This document shows positions 34,885-46,598 of a stretch of 64,000 nucleotides of DNA, in pieces. Both the position numbers and the translations under genes were made by a program. How positions within the stretch are numbered: position 1 is the stretch's first letter; each line of letters begins with the position of its first letter. The notes beneath the pieces were generated by a model. That model was not told the DNA's origin. It searched no databases and worked only from the letters and a program-made list of their open reading frames with translations. Source of the stretch: Azadirachta indica (lineage: Eukaryota; Streptophyta; Magnoliopsida; Sapindales; Meliaceae). The DNA is taken from NCBI GenBank assembly GCA_022749755.1, contig CM040442.1, positions 17,520,457-17,584,456 on the forward strand, given 5' to 3'.

Positions 34885-37319
34885 ATAACAACCATTTGGT
34901 AGGAAGGCATTCTGTTAAAGGAAAACGACAACTTGCCCTTGTCAGATTCCAGTAGTAACAATTATCTCCCAAATAGTTTAGAAAATACCAAAACCCTGTT
35001 ACCATTAGAGCTTTTTCATTAAATTAACGGAAAAATACACTTTTACCTTAATGCCACTGAAACCACTGGAGAAAATGCGTCAGGTGATGACAATTAAAGA
35101 GAGGGGATTTGTTATGAAGGATGATAATATAATATATTATTATATAATGAAAAAATGAAACTAGTATATAATAAAGAAATAAAATAGTTTTTGATTTAAT
35201 ATAATATTAATTTTGTTATTAGAATGGTAATAATGATAAAATAAATACAAGAATATAGGAAAGATAGTATGATAATTATCATATAATAAATAAATAAACA
35301 TAAATATAAATATACATAAAATTAAAAATACAAATATAAAAATAAATATAAATTTAGATATATAAATAAAAATAAAAAGTTATAAATATAAATATAAATT
35401 AGATATAGATAATGAAAGTAAAAATATAAACATAAATGAAAACATTATATAAACATAAATAAAAGTAAATATAAATTTTCTTTTTAGAGTAAAATTATAT
35501 TTTAACACAAATAAAAAGTAAATGAAGTATTACGTAAAGTTAATTAAAGTTTAGTGCACATTAACGAATTTATTTATAATAATTAATTTTAATAGTTTAT
35601 TAATTTTTTTTAAAATTTTAAAAAATAAAGTTAATTATGTCAACAGTTTAACTTTTTTTTTTTTTTGGGGTTACGACGCCTTCTTCTTTCTTTTCTCTGT
35701 TCGTCTTCTTCACTGTCCTTTTCCATTATCGAATCTTCAAGAATAAACCTAAAATCTCCATCTTCATTGCTACTTTCAGAGAGAGAATAACCTAAATCTC
35801 CAACTCTAGTGTTATTTTTAGGGAGAGAAAGCTGAAACTGAAGCTGAATCAACTGCAGCACCCCAATCTCTCTGTTGCTTCCATGAAGGCTCACTACAAA
35901 GCCAAATTTGCCGATGAAATCTTTTATGAAGGTTGCTTGTAGGACCATGAAAAAGGTGGCTCCTGTGGCTCTATTTGAGCACTGCTCTAGCTAAAAAGAA
36001 ATTGATTATTTGGTTTTGCATGGTGAGTTGGTGAAGTGGAGAATTTATAGGTTGAATTATATGATTAGGATGATGAACGGGCAAGAAGTTATATGTTTGA
36101 CTTTCTTGGAGGGTGGATTTTGATTTTGATTAGGTTGAACCAATTGAAGAATAATGTTTTGGATAAGTGGACTTTGATTTTGATTAGGTTGAACCAATTG
36201 GATTTTGATTAAGCTACTTTTATGCTGAGATTTGTTTGTTTCATGTAAGCAAATTGTTCCAATTTTGAACCTCATATTTGGTTGTGAAATTAAGAAAAAT
36301 AGAAAAAAGATGAATCATAGGAGAGAGAAGAAGGAAGATTCAGAGATGGAAAGGACAGAAGAAAGAGGGAAACTATTCAATTTTTTATTTTAATTTTATT
36401 TATAATATTAAAATATAATAATAGAAAAGATAATAATATTAAAAAAATTAAATTAATCAATATTTGTAACATTTGTCTTTCATGTCACCTAATGTGTTGT
36501 AAATGTCTAATTTGTTCTTAAAGAGTTAGACAAATATAAACAAGTTTAGTTGAAGTGGAGCTTGAGAATTCATTGCTTGGCAGATGGTCAACTTTAATAC
36601 ATGAAGAACAAATAGTTACAACTTTAATTCATCCACAACATTCATCGTTTTGAAAGATAAGTTAAATACAAACATATGAAGAAGCTGAAAATAACATCTT
36701 GTGGAAAATTGAAGAAAAAAGTAAGAAAACAAAACCTAGCATATTGGAGAGACTAGTAAAACTATTGACAATTCTTCTCAAGAATGGTTGTGCTTATCTC
36801 ATGGAATGTCACTTCTTCAGGCTCAATTTTAGCAAAACTCCTTGCCTTAAATTAACACAATTCCCTAAGTCACAGAAGCCCATCATCAAAAAGAAAAAGA
36901 GCATCCAATGTATAGTTATTATGAGTCAATATACATATGCTCTTAGTAATTCATGTTGCGTGTGTGATAAAATGCTCAAAATAATCTTCTTTTCCTTATA
37001 TGCACATAGAATTTCAAAAAATTATAGCCAAATTGAATTACAAGAAACCATCGGTAAATTATAAGTCAGTGTAATATCACTTCGAAATAAAATAAACTGT
37101 TGATGTTGAAAATTTTCCCTTTGTCATGTGTATGTCGATTAAGAAAGATTCCAATCAACAAACACAAATTGTTAAACTTTTTTGAAAAGTGCATTCGCAA
37201 TAGAATGGATAGCATGACTATGGTAGGAGATGCGGACTTAGCGAAATGGCCTGTTACAGCCTTGTATACTGGGTCAATGATATAAGGTTTCAGGTCTGTA
37301 GGTACTGTAAGACAAAAGC
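34885..37319. other. AT-rich DNA inserted between gag and right LTR
   Basis: Not similar to the LTR-like segments. It holds an (AAATATA)-rich stretch at 35240-35470. A GC-richer 300-bp piece lies at 35660-35960, with a 102-codon minus-strand frame of no known family. A direct repeat of TGATTTTGATTAGGTTGAAC lies at about 36119-36138 and 36177-36196. It is probably one or more nested elements, but no ends were found. A 121-codon plus-strand frame at 36699 has no recognisable features. Confidence 0.4.
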
Positions 37320-38030
37320 AAGTTAATGGATGTCGGTAGTGTTACCGGTGAATCCCCTTCAACGATTAAGTCAGACCAAAGTATATCAAAGAAAATGATT
37401 TCAAAGGATTGACAATAATGTGTTTTGGGAGAAAAAGAGAAAGAGAGAGTAAAAAATATCCAACCTTCTAGAGAAGCCTTGAGTGTATATAGGTGAGGGG
37501 AAACTTAATATTTCCCTCTAATTACCCTTATTGTAGACACTGTTCTCAAACCACAAGGTGGTACAAGGACCACTTGGCTATACTAGCATCACTTCCATGG
37601 AGCTTCCACCACCCTTTGTTCCATGCATCTCCTTATCATTAGCTACTGCGGTAGTTCTGCATATATGTCATTGTATTATTGGTGGATTTTGTAATTCTTT
37701 ACGCGGTAACTTGATTCATTAGATCATGATTATGGCCTTTTTAGCCGCAGGCTTGTGCCACATATGCGAGATCAGAAGTTATAGAGCCCACTTGTAACAT
37801 TATTGGATCCACGTCATGTCAGGGGTCTAGATTGTAGTTTCAGGTTTGAATTAGTGGTGCAAGAACCATTTCATACCGTGGTGGTTAGTGTACACTGTTA
37901 TGGTAGTTACAACTATGGACGTGGTTACTCTGTGTAGACTTGGGCCACGTCTTTTGTCTTACATCACCACTGTAGCTTTCGTGGCAGCTATGTGGATGCC
38001 ATGTATGCACTTAAGATTAACGTATAGCAT
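37320..38030 (-). repeat. Right LTR-like segment (5' LTR of the gypsy element)
   Basis: Diverged counterpart of 25200-25950, sharing GAATCCCCTTCAACGATTAA, TATATAGGTGA and ACTTAAGA landmarks. Confidence 0.55.
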
Positions 38031-38055
38031 AAACAAAGACGTGGAGACAAAATTA

Positions 38056-38270
38056 TCAACAAGTAATAAAGATATGGAGAAGTGAGCATGTTGCAGATGG
38101 TTTAAGAGACCGTGGTAGCTTCCTTGTGAATCCCGAACTTGAATCCCTTTGCCCGCTAATCAGCTTCAGTGTGTCTTCTTTCTTCATCTTCTTCTCTGAT
38201 TTTGCAACTCTATATGATACGATTGGTTTAGCGGGGAAGATGAGTTTCAACATTCGATTCGAGCTTTAGC
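38056..38270 (-). other. Possible short coding segment, unidentified
   Basis: A GC-richer stretch just outside the right LTR-like segment has a 65-codon minus-strand frame (KSEKKMKKEDTLKLISGQRD among its residues) with coding-like composition. It starts with ATG at 38253. I do not recognise it. It could be a 5' exon of the broken minus-strand gene at 22.85-25.0 kb, separated by the gypsy insertion, or chance. Confidence 0.2.
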
Positions 38271-39075
38271 ATCAGCACAAAAAATGATCACAAGACTTGG
38301 TGGCAAGTATTTGTTGGATTTCTTGTGAGGCTCACAGTATTTCTCACTTGTGGTTTTCACGATTTTGGCAAGAACATGCAGCTATTTGGATAAAAGGTTA
38401 CTTCCACCCTTAGTTACATAGGCTACTCGAATAGCCTATTTTAAAATTGGTAGGATAAATAAATGCTTATTTAATTTGACTTTTTTATTAATTAAACTTT
38501 TTTAAATTTCAGATGCGATTTAGTTGGTACTGGAAAAAGATTTTAAGAAATTACAAAAGAAGTTTAAATTTTGGATTTTTAGTTATAACGCTTTTCAAAC
38601 TTTTTTTTTTTGAAAAATAAAATTATTTAAAAATTTTTAATTTATTATTACTTGTATTTTGACTTTCATGGATAAAATAAGAAGTAATTTTAGCTTATAA
38701 ACTCAAGGTGATTGCGTTGTTTTCATTTTCACATCATATATTCGAAGTCTCTCCCTAAAAAAAGTCATATATTTAAGGAGAAAATGACATAAACAAAGAT
38801 TTGATATTTAAGTAATACTCAACTAGCCATCAAATGAAGACATCCTACCTTTTATATGATATGTAAGGACAGTATTTTGAGAATTTATTTATTGAGAAGA
38901 AAGAAAAAAGAAAGAAAAAGACATAAAATATTCAATTAAATGAGTTTATAGGAATCTTTTACATTTTTTTAATGCAATCTTAGCCCTTAATACACACTCA
39001 ATTTAAGGGTGGTGATTTGATGTAATATTTTGTGTTACAAAAAAAAAAAAAGACTGCTAATCCTATCGTATAAAA

Positions 39076-39696
39076 ATATATATATATATATATATATAAG
39101 AACCAACCAACAGTCTTTTTTTTTACACAATTTTTTTAATATTATTTTGTAAGCCATTAAATTTAAGTACATGCACAATTGAGATTGAATATGATAATGT
39201 AATTAATATATAATTAATATATAGGTCAGATTCAATTTCAACCTTTGGAGGTGCCTTAAATCCAACAGCCTATAAATTGTGTAAAATATTATTAAAAAAA
39301 GAGGCACTTGATCTCTTCCCAGCAGCTCCATTATTTTGCAAATATTTTTACATCATTTGTCAACCATGGATCTTAGCACATCCACTGCTTAAAATTGAAT
39401 TTGACATATGCATTAATTATATAATCAAATTTAATTTTAACCATTAGATGTGTTTCAATCTTCTCCAATGGTTAACCATTAATGTAAAGTTATGTATAGA
39501 AATATGAAGCTGCTGATCCTTCTCCTATATATATACATAGTTAGTTAGTTAGTTTGTTAGTTAGTTTTGGCAGTTGAAATTAAATTTTATATATGTAATT
39601 AATGTATCATAATTAATATACAAATTAAATTAAATCTTAACTATTAAAAATATCTAATATATGTAAAAATATAGGACGGTTGATCTATCCCCCTCC
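39076..39696. repeat. Cluster of AT-rich MITE-like copies with TA runs
   Basis: Three segments share the family core: near 39180-39240 (TAATTAATATATAATTAATA, then CAATTTCAACC), near 39405-39455 (TCAAATTTAATTTTAACCAT) and near 39575-39650 (AAATTAAATTTTATATATG). The middle copy ends GATCCTTCTCC next to a TATATATA run. TA repeats lie at 39076-39098. Confidence 0.5.

Positions 39697-39739
<43 letters not shown>
39697..39739. repeat. (CA)12(TA)9 microsatellite
   Basis: Compound dinucleotide repeat, CA at 39697-39720 then TA to 39739. Confidence 0.95.
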
Positions 39740-39754
39740 TCCTTTTTTTGCGCC

Positions 39755-39890
39755 TTGGGTGATAGTTTAGGTGGTTCGAGGCATGCTTGACATTTCTAAA
39801 CTATCCTAATTTTGAATAATAATAAGGGATAAGGGTTTTTTTTTTTTTTAGGTGAAGTTTTTCACTTCCATCCAAAACTTAGAACTTTTT
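39755..39890 (+). mobile_element. SINE-like copy, plus orientation
   Basis: The segment ATAAGGGTTTTTTT... AGTTTTTCACTTCCATCCAAAAC matches the body of the SINE at 23978-24099. Its upstream part has GATAGTTTAGGTGGTTCGAG, with A-box and B-box-like words close together. The target duplication was not resolved. Confidence 0.5.
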
Positions 39891-40820
39891 TTTTCAAAAT
39901 AAGTAATTACACTTTTATATCACTTAAAAAGACAATTAATGAAATCATACAGAAATTTCTATGAACAACATAAAACTCCGAAGAAAACATATACGTATAT
40001 AAAATTTAACTTGTATTTAACAACTACCTAAAACCAGTCATGGAATTTATTGATCTTATATCTTTTATACATTAATTAATTCCATGAACTTTAAACTAAA
40101 ACTATAGAGCCTGGCTCTAATACAAATATCATACAAATAAAAGAATACTCTGCAAAAACGTGCCTCGATCGAATTTTAACTACAATCATAAATAAATTGC
40201 TCTACAGTCTTTTATCAGGTGGCGAAATATCACAAAGATGGAATTCCCTCTCAACTCATAATGCAAGAACCCTTTCTGGCTTTTCACTCTTATTCTCTTT
40301 GCTCTCTTCAGTTTTTATCCTTTTTGAATTGTGCTAATGGAACATAGAGGTATCCTTTATGTAGTGCTAGAGAGAAAAGAAAATGTTTTTTTTTTAATAG
40401 AATTAGTATTAGTAATTCTAATTCTAATTCTAATATGAATAAATACTTTATCTTTATTCAAATATATATGTTAGACATGACAAAGTTCATTGGAGTGTTG
40501 ATGATAGGTTGAACCATATCCGATCTAATTAAATGAGATAATAATTTTTATCATAATAAATCATCATTGTAGCAAATTAGAAGTTGGACTAAAAGGAGAA
40601 TGTTTATAAAAATAAAAATCCCGTAAAAGGATAGTTGGACTTCACACAACTCTTCTTCAAGAGAAAAAATATTTTTTGGAGTAAATAATAAATTAAACTT
40701 AAGTGAATATCATATCAGGTCTAATAAATTATACTTAATTGAAGGCTCCAAGAAGGTCATATTGACTGCGTTAGCAAGCGAGATCAAATTATATATACAT
40801 AATTTCTTATATCCAAGTGA

Positions 40821-41231
40821 GGGTCACTTTGGGATTGCTGTAAATTTTAAAAAAATCTACTTCTGCTATATTGTAGAAATAATCAGTTTTAAAGAGAATT
40901 AATTTAATATTTGGTAAATTTGATATTTGAAAGTACTGTGAATTTAAAAGACACTTTACCAGCGTTTGGTAAATTTTTTTATGAAAATATTGTAATAATA
41001 TAAATGACAAAAATATACATATGATATTGAATATTAAATTATACTTATAAATAAAATAAACTTTTAAAATCAAATTTTGGAAAGTTATAAAGACCTGTTT
41101 TTCAAAATCTGCTATAGGATAACATATTTTGAATAAAAGTAATTTTGAAAAAAATTTACCTAAAACTTAAAATTGATTTTGACATTTAAAAATCACTTTT
41201 AATACTTCTCACCGCAATCCTAAATAGGCTC
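40821..41231. mobile_element. Non-autonomous hAT-like MITE
   Basis: Left end GGGTCACTTTGGGATTGC; the right end on the opposite strand reads GAGCCTATTTAGGATTGC. This terminus (GGGCCTGTTTGGGATTGC type) is common in plant hAT MITEs. The interior is AT-rich with no ORF of note. No clear 8-bp duplication. Confidence 0.65.
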
Positions 41232-44200
41232 TGAATCTAAAAGAAATCTTCTTAGTATTTAAGATATTTGTTAGAATGAATATCACATTAAAACTGTCGG
41301 TAGTCCAACATACAAATAAATATTTATATTTCTTAATTTAGTACTTAGAATAATACTAATTAATTAACACTGCCAAGCTCTTATGATGCTCGGAATAAAA
41401 ATATTTGTTGTAGCTAAGTTAGCTAAGCTCTTATAATGTTAGAATAGTACTAACATTATGACTTGACTTAATATACCAAACCTGTACAAAGAATTGTTTA
41501 AGTGATATTGTCTTGTAATGGATTCTTACCAAATATTTCACCAACTTATTTTAAAATTAATTAATTAGTTAATAATTTACGATAAATGAATTATTTTAGC
41601 ATGTAATCAAATGACAAAATTACCCTCAATTAACTTGACTTACGTTATAGCTCCCATGGGATACTGCCGGCTGCTTTCTGGTTAAGTATAAAAGAGCTGG
41701 TAGCAGAGGGTATTATCTGCTGCTGCAACTTTACAGTGCAATATACAAATTATATTAAATTACAAATAAATTTTGATATAGGAATTGATTACAATTGTTT
41801 ATATGATTACACGATTATTTTTTATAACGATAAAATATGAAATATATTATATAAGACTAAAAACTCGAATACAAAATTTGAAATTTAAGTTAATTAAAAT
41901 TTGAAACTTCAAAACTTAAATTAGATGCGGCAAATAGAATAGTTTAGTATGCCATAATCACAATCCGTATGAAACATATTATGGTATAGCACATGGACCC
42001 GTACGAAATTATAAAAAATTAATTAAATAATTTCAAAAATAATAAATTTTTTGTTTTTAAAAATAACAATATAGCTGATGATATTGTTTAAAAGTAATTA
42101 GTATTTTAATAATTTTAATTGATACATCAACTAATTTTTTTAAAAAATTTAAAAATTTAAAAATTTAAAATAGAATAAATTCAACGTCAATACATCGCGA
42201 CATGATAGGAATTTAATGAATTTTAAATTAAACTCTTAAATTTGGTAGAAAGCACAAATCAACTTGGATTTTATTAAGCTCCATATGTATACTTGTGCCA
42301 AACTCATATTATATATAGAAAAGGACAATAATACAGTACATTGATAGGCAAGAAATTATGGAAAATTAGCTAAAATATTTCAAAAATTAACAATATACAT
42401 AGTGATAGCTGTATAAAAAATTAATAAAATTTTTGTGAGTTTAAAAGAATTTTAATCAATTAAAAATTTATAAAAATTAAAAATAAAAAAGTTTAATAAA
42501 AAGATATTAAATACGAAGTATAAATATAAATGAACTTGAATTTTACAGATAGAATGATTGAAGACCTGGAGAGTAGATTTGCCTCATCGATATTGTAGTC
42601 AATGGGTTGATTGGATGATTGGTAATTGACAAATTTGTTGACCGACAGTTGTAAAAAAGTAGATTACGCGTTTAAGTGATGAAATATTTGTTGTTTATTT
42701 TAAGCATTGATTCTATCCACCAAATAAGACAACATTATTTGACCTTTTATTTACGAATTCATGTTACTTTCATTTTAAATTGTCCGGCCTCAACATAGAC
42801 AAAATTATCTCATGCGTACTAAGTTTTTATATATACTCTAAGATAATATTGTAACATTCTATTAGTTATGTTCCAAAAGTATCATTGCTTTTATCGACAA
42901 AACCAGTAATCATTTACTTATTATATATATGTATATATATATATTATCATCTAATTAAAGCTATTTTCTCTTTTACATTTTGCTTAATATTATACATATA
43001 TTACAATTAGACAGAAGTTGACAGTTACGATATGTAGTATTTATATTACAATAAAAATTCATTGAGAGTTAGTCGATTTACTAAGAATTGAGAATCAAGA
43101 TATGTACTATTTATATTGCAATCATAAATCTAATAAAAAGTTGATAGTGGAGATCATAAATTTATTAGGAACTGAGAATTGAGATATCTGTTACAATGTG
43201 ATGCATTGGCAAAAGTCTATATTCAATTTAAGCAAAATTGTCTCTGTTCATAAAAATCTATCCCAAAATCAACGAAAGATATAGAGCAAAATCTACCCTC
43301 CTTCATAGAAAATTTTCCTTAAAGCTAGCATGGGGAATTGAGTTGTTTCCTAATAAGTAAAGAGGTCAAGAACTTATCACTGAACTATTAGCAGATGACT
43401 TATACAAATAATAGTTTGTAGGCTTGTTGGGTATAGAGATATCGTAAGGGATATTCCTATTTATCCTCCTAACTATCAGAGAAAGGCTTAGATAACCTGG
43501 TTTATAAGGGGTGTTAGAAATAAAATATATAAGATATCGAATATTAGTGATAAAAGTGTATATGTCCTGTTAAGGCCTTATTCAACACTGCTAATTAGCA
43601 CTACATAAATACTAAATTAAAAGTATAAAAATATTTATCTATGACATTATATTTGTTTTAAACATACTTATCAAATTAATTAGTATTATGAATGATGATT
43701 GTTATATAAAGAAAACTAACGTAATTAAGGCTGTCTAATATTAAGAAGTATATATGCCCAATGCTTAAACTTTTTCCTCATTATTATTATCACTCTGATG
43801 ATTGGTAAATTTTCAAATAAATATATATTTTGTTAGAGTTTATTAGATGAAAGTACGAATGACATGGTATGCCTATCTCATTTAAGATTTCTCTATTTAA
43901 ATTAGTATTAATTACATATTAATTAAAATAGCACTTGGAGTACTTAATTTGTAAGGAATACAAGACATTTTGATAATGTAAAAAATACATATATTCAACA
44001 AAAAAAGAAAAAAGAAAAACATAAGCATTTTTTTTCTTTAATGCTTTCAAATGAATCCTTAAAGTCAGTGTTATTAAATATTCTTTCATCTATACTTTCA
44101 AAGTTAAATAAAAGACAACAGTACTAAACATATCCTAATTAACAATAATCCGCGCACACACACACACGTATATATATATAATTTAAGACATTATTAAAAA

Positions 44201-44318
44201 AATATATAAAACTATTGTACATATATAAAATTATCACATATAATAACTCTCAACCTATATAAAATTAATTAATTAATTATTATATATCGTCTGAGTCCGG
44301 CCTTCGAAGTTTGCCTTT
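41232..44318. other. Intergenic, no gene recognised
   Basis: AT-rich. A GC-richer 90-bp stretch at about 41640-41730 includes GTATAAAAGAGCTGG, a good TATA-like motif with no ORF after it. Degenerate 60-70 bp direct repeats (GATATGTA(G/C)TATTTATATT) occur at 43030-43190. A (CA)n(TA)n run lies at about 44155-44180. Confidence 0.5.
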
Positions 44319-44326
44319 TATATATA
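44319..44326 (+). promoter_or_regulatory. TATA box of the XLG-like gene
   Basis: TATATATA lies 108 bp upstream of the ATG at 44434, which would leave a leader of roughly 75-85 nt. Confidence 0.6.
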
Positions 44327-44433
44327 CAAACATCTCCATTTCCAATGGAACCCAATCCTCTTTCTTTCATTCTTACCTGAAACTCTCTTCTCTCTGTTTC
44401 TCAAGCAGCATAGAGGAACAACAACGTATAACA

Positions 44434-46598
44434 ATGGGGGACAAAGCAACGTTAGCCAAAGCAAGAAGAGAGCTGGAAGAGTTGTACCTGGGAATTCCTG
44501 ACGACTCTGTTAATCTCACTTTCCAAGACCTAGCTGAAGTTAAACAAACCGTAGACAACGTTGTACCCTCAGAAAAGAAAAACCTGCAACCCATAATCAA
44601 TGAATCCCTAACTCCAAAACACTACGCATCGGCGTTGAACAAATTACCAAGCCTTGATTTCAATAGAGCCCTGCAAGAAACCAGAAATCATAATCATCAT
44701 CATCATCAAGATCATCATGTTGAGGATGATCGGAGTCGTCATCAACGTCGGAGCCATGCAAATATTAGTCCAGCAGAAAGACGATCGGAGTTCAGGCAAG
44801 CAGTGGAGAGCAGCATGCCGTTTGATAGCGTCAGTGTTATAAGCATGGCTTCTATGTATCAGGAGAAAGCTCATGAACGACGTCGTCCTGGAATTCCTCA
44901 CTCAAATATTTGCACCGTTTGCAGTACTTACATCTACATATTCCGCCATCGATGCCTGGTATAAGACGATCATGTGCTCCGAATTCTAGTAGTAATTATA
45001 TATATATATATATATATATATAAAGGATCATATGATTAATGGTTGAGATTAAATCTAATCACTTAATTAATACATATACTATATTCAATTTCAGTTGTTG
45101 AATATGTCCAAATTCAATGGCGTATAAATAACGAAAAAATTTGTATAAAAAAAATAACCCTCGTTCTTCCCATATATATATATATATATATATATATCTG
45201 CGTGTGTTATGTTTACGTACATATATATACATGTATGGAAATGGGTAATTCTGTCTGTTTGCAGGTCTGCGGAAGAGTGTATTGCAGAGATTGTGTTAGT
45301 GTAGGCATGGGAGAGATGAGTGAAGGAAGGAAGTGCATCCAGTGTTTAGGGAGAAGATTCAGCCAAAGGTAACACATACTTACATTGATTTCTTTCAAAT
45401 ATTGTCAAAACTGTAACTTTTCATTTTTACTAACTATTTCACACACTCAAATTCCATTCTACCCATGCACAAATACAAAATCAAATAAGTTCTGGGTCGC
45501 GTCAAGATTAGTACAAGCAGAATCGATCTTAGTACAAGCAAGAATCAGTCTTTTGGTTTTAGATGAAACAAAAAATCCCATCCATAAAACACTGAACTTT
45601 CCGTTTCTGCTATTCAAACTCGAAAGATCTAAAAGTATCAATTGTACTGTAGATTACTCTATTTACATCCAAAGAACAAAATCATATTATTAATATAAAC
45701 TAGGAGCATTTTTTTCACTTGAATTATTTCATCCTTTTCAAAATCCAAATACAAACTGAGACTTATGGTACAAGCCAAAATGAACTCTTAAACCTCTTAC
45801 TTTTCTTTAAATATTTTTCTAATAAAGTTTTAGATGGGATAAGAAATCTCATCCATAAACGCTAAACTCTTATTTTTTACTAATACTCAAATTCGAAATG
45901 ACTTGAAAATATTAAACTGCAGAGTATAGGACATTTTTTTTTTTTTACTTAAATTATTGCATCATTTTTAAACTATACATACAAATTTAGATTTATGGTA
46001 TGCTTGATATTGGGTTGCTTCTAAATTCATAATTACTATTAAATAAAAGTATAAAATATTGAAAAAAGTTGATTGATCGTATTAGAAATTTATGGATATC
46101 AAATAATTAAAAATTAACCGTATCAATCATACCTCAACACCATGTATTTATTATGAATTAAATTTGTCCGATGGAGACTCATGGTTCAATTTGGGCTTCG
46201 TTAATTTACTCTACAGGAGCAACAACAATAAGAATTTGACAAAAATATGTATGATATAAAATAACATTACAGTTGGATTGGATGGACATGTGATGTGCCG
46301 GCCAATTTTTGATAGGTACATTAAAAGAGCAGGAAGGGTAGGATGTTGTTCAAGGTACTCAAGTACGGTGAAGCAGGCGGAACTGAAGTGGGCGGAGAAA
46401 GGGCCGAGGAGGAGCGGCGAGAGAGCATACGTTGGTGGTGGTCGGAGCACCGTGATGTGGAGACCAAGAAGCCCCGCTCCTCCGACCACCCCAACCAGGG
46501 CGGCTCACGCTACCGGCAATACAACTCCTTCCTTTGTAGCGGGAGCTTCATCAACGTATTCTCCATATACTCCTAATCATCACCACCTCCCACTTTAA
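44434..46598 (+). CDS. XLG-like cysteine-rich zinc-finger protein
   Basis: Three exons, 44434-44958, 45265-45368 and 46316-46598, with GT-AG introns of 306 and 947 bp, give 303 residues. The N-terminus (MGDKATLAKARRELEELYLG, then IPDDSVNLTFQDL) is a conserved plant-specific start. A His-rich stretch lies at about 85-108. The centre has eight cysteines at 160, 163, 174, 177, 182, 185, 199 and 202, including RHRCLVCGRVYCRDC and EGRKCIQC. This pairing resembles FYVE/RING-type zinc fingers and the cysteine-rich region of plant extra-large G proteins (XLGs). There is no G-alpha domain, so it is not an XLG itself; database entries call such proteins extra-large G-like. The C-terminus is basic, then Pro/Ser/Thr-rich. 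Molecular function is unknown. An upstream in-frame TTG is not a plausible start; the ATG at 44434 is used. All exons are open. Confidence 0.87.
44997..45197. repeat. MITE-like copy between two (TA)n runs, intron 1
   Basis: (TA)n at 44997-45022 and 45172-45197 enclose about 150 bp beginning AAAGGATCATATG and containing the AT-rich family core (TTAATTAATACATATACTAT, TTCAATTTCAG). The arrangement is like Micron MITEs, which sit in TA microsatellites. It makes up most of intron 1. Confidence 0.6.
45540..45660 (-). mobile_element. SINE-like copy in intron 2
   Basis: The plus-strand text GGTTTTAGATG, AATCCCATCCATAAAACACT and CAAACTCGAAAG matches the SINE at 23978-24099 with substitutions. Confidence 0.55.
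45815..45990 (-). mobile_element. Second SINE-like copy in intron 2
   Basis: TTTTAGATGGGATAAGAAAT, CTCATCCATAAACGCTAAAC and CAAATTCGAAATG match the SINE body. ACTCTTATTTTTTACTAATA matches the region next to the B box. Confidence 0.6.

Larger units (their letters stand above)
25200..38030 (-). mobile_element. Degenerate Ty3/gypsy retrotransposon, Tat-type, minus strand
   Basis: Gag, protease, RT, RNase H and integrase remnants run from about 34.86 kb down to 29.7 kb on the minus strand, which is gypsy order. Two related LTR-like segments flank them at about 25200-25950 and 37320-38030, sharing CGACGATCAAGTTAGAC/CAACGATTAAGTCAGACC at one end and a matching ACTTAAGA stretch at the other. A plus-strand accessory ORF and tandem repeats lie between integrase and the left LTR, an arrangement described for Tat-lineage elements. 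About 2.4 kb of unrelated AT-rich DNA separates the primer site from the right LTR, probably a later insertion. Pairing the two LTR-like segments as one element is inference. Confidence 0.7.
38290..40820. other. Intergenic AT-rich DNA with MITE-like and SINE copies
   Basis: No gene recognised. It contains TA and CA/TA microsatellites, several AT-rich MITE-like segments (about 39076-39700) and a SINE copy at about 39755-39890. Confidence 0.55.

Noticed and set aside
36699..37064. 121-codon plus-strand frame
   Set aside because: Low-complexity Lys/Leu-rich reading in AT-rich DNA with no motif.
44311..44433. Longer N-terminus for the XLG-like protein
   Set aside because: It would start at TTG and lie on the TATA box and leader. 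The ATG at 44434 opens the conserved start.
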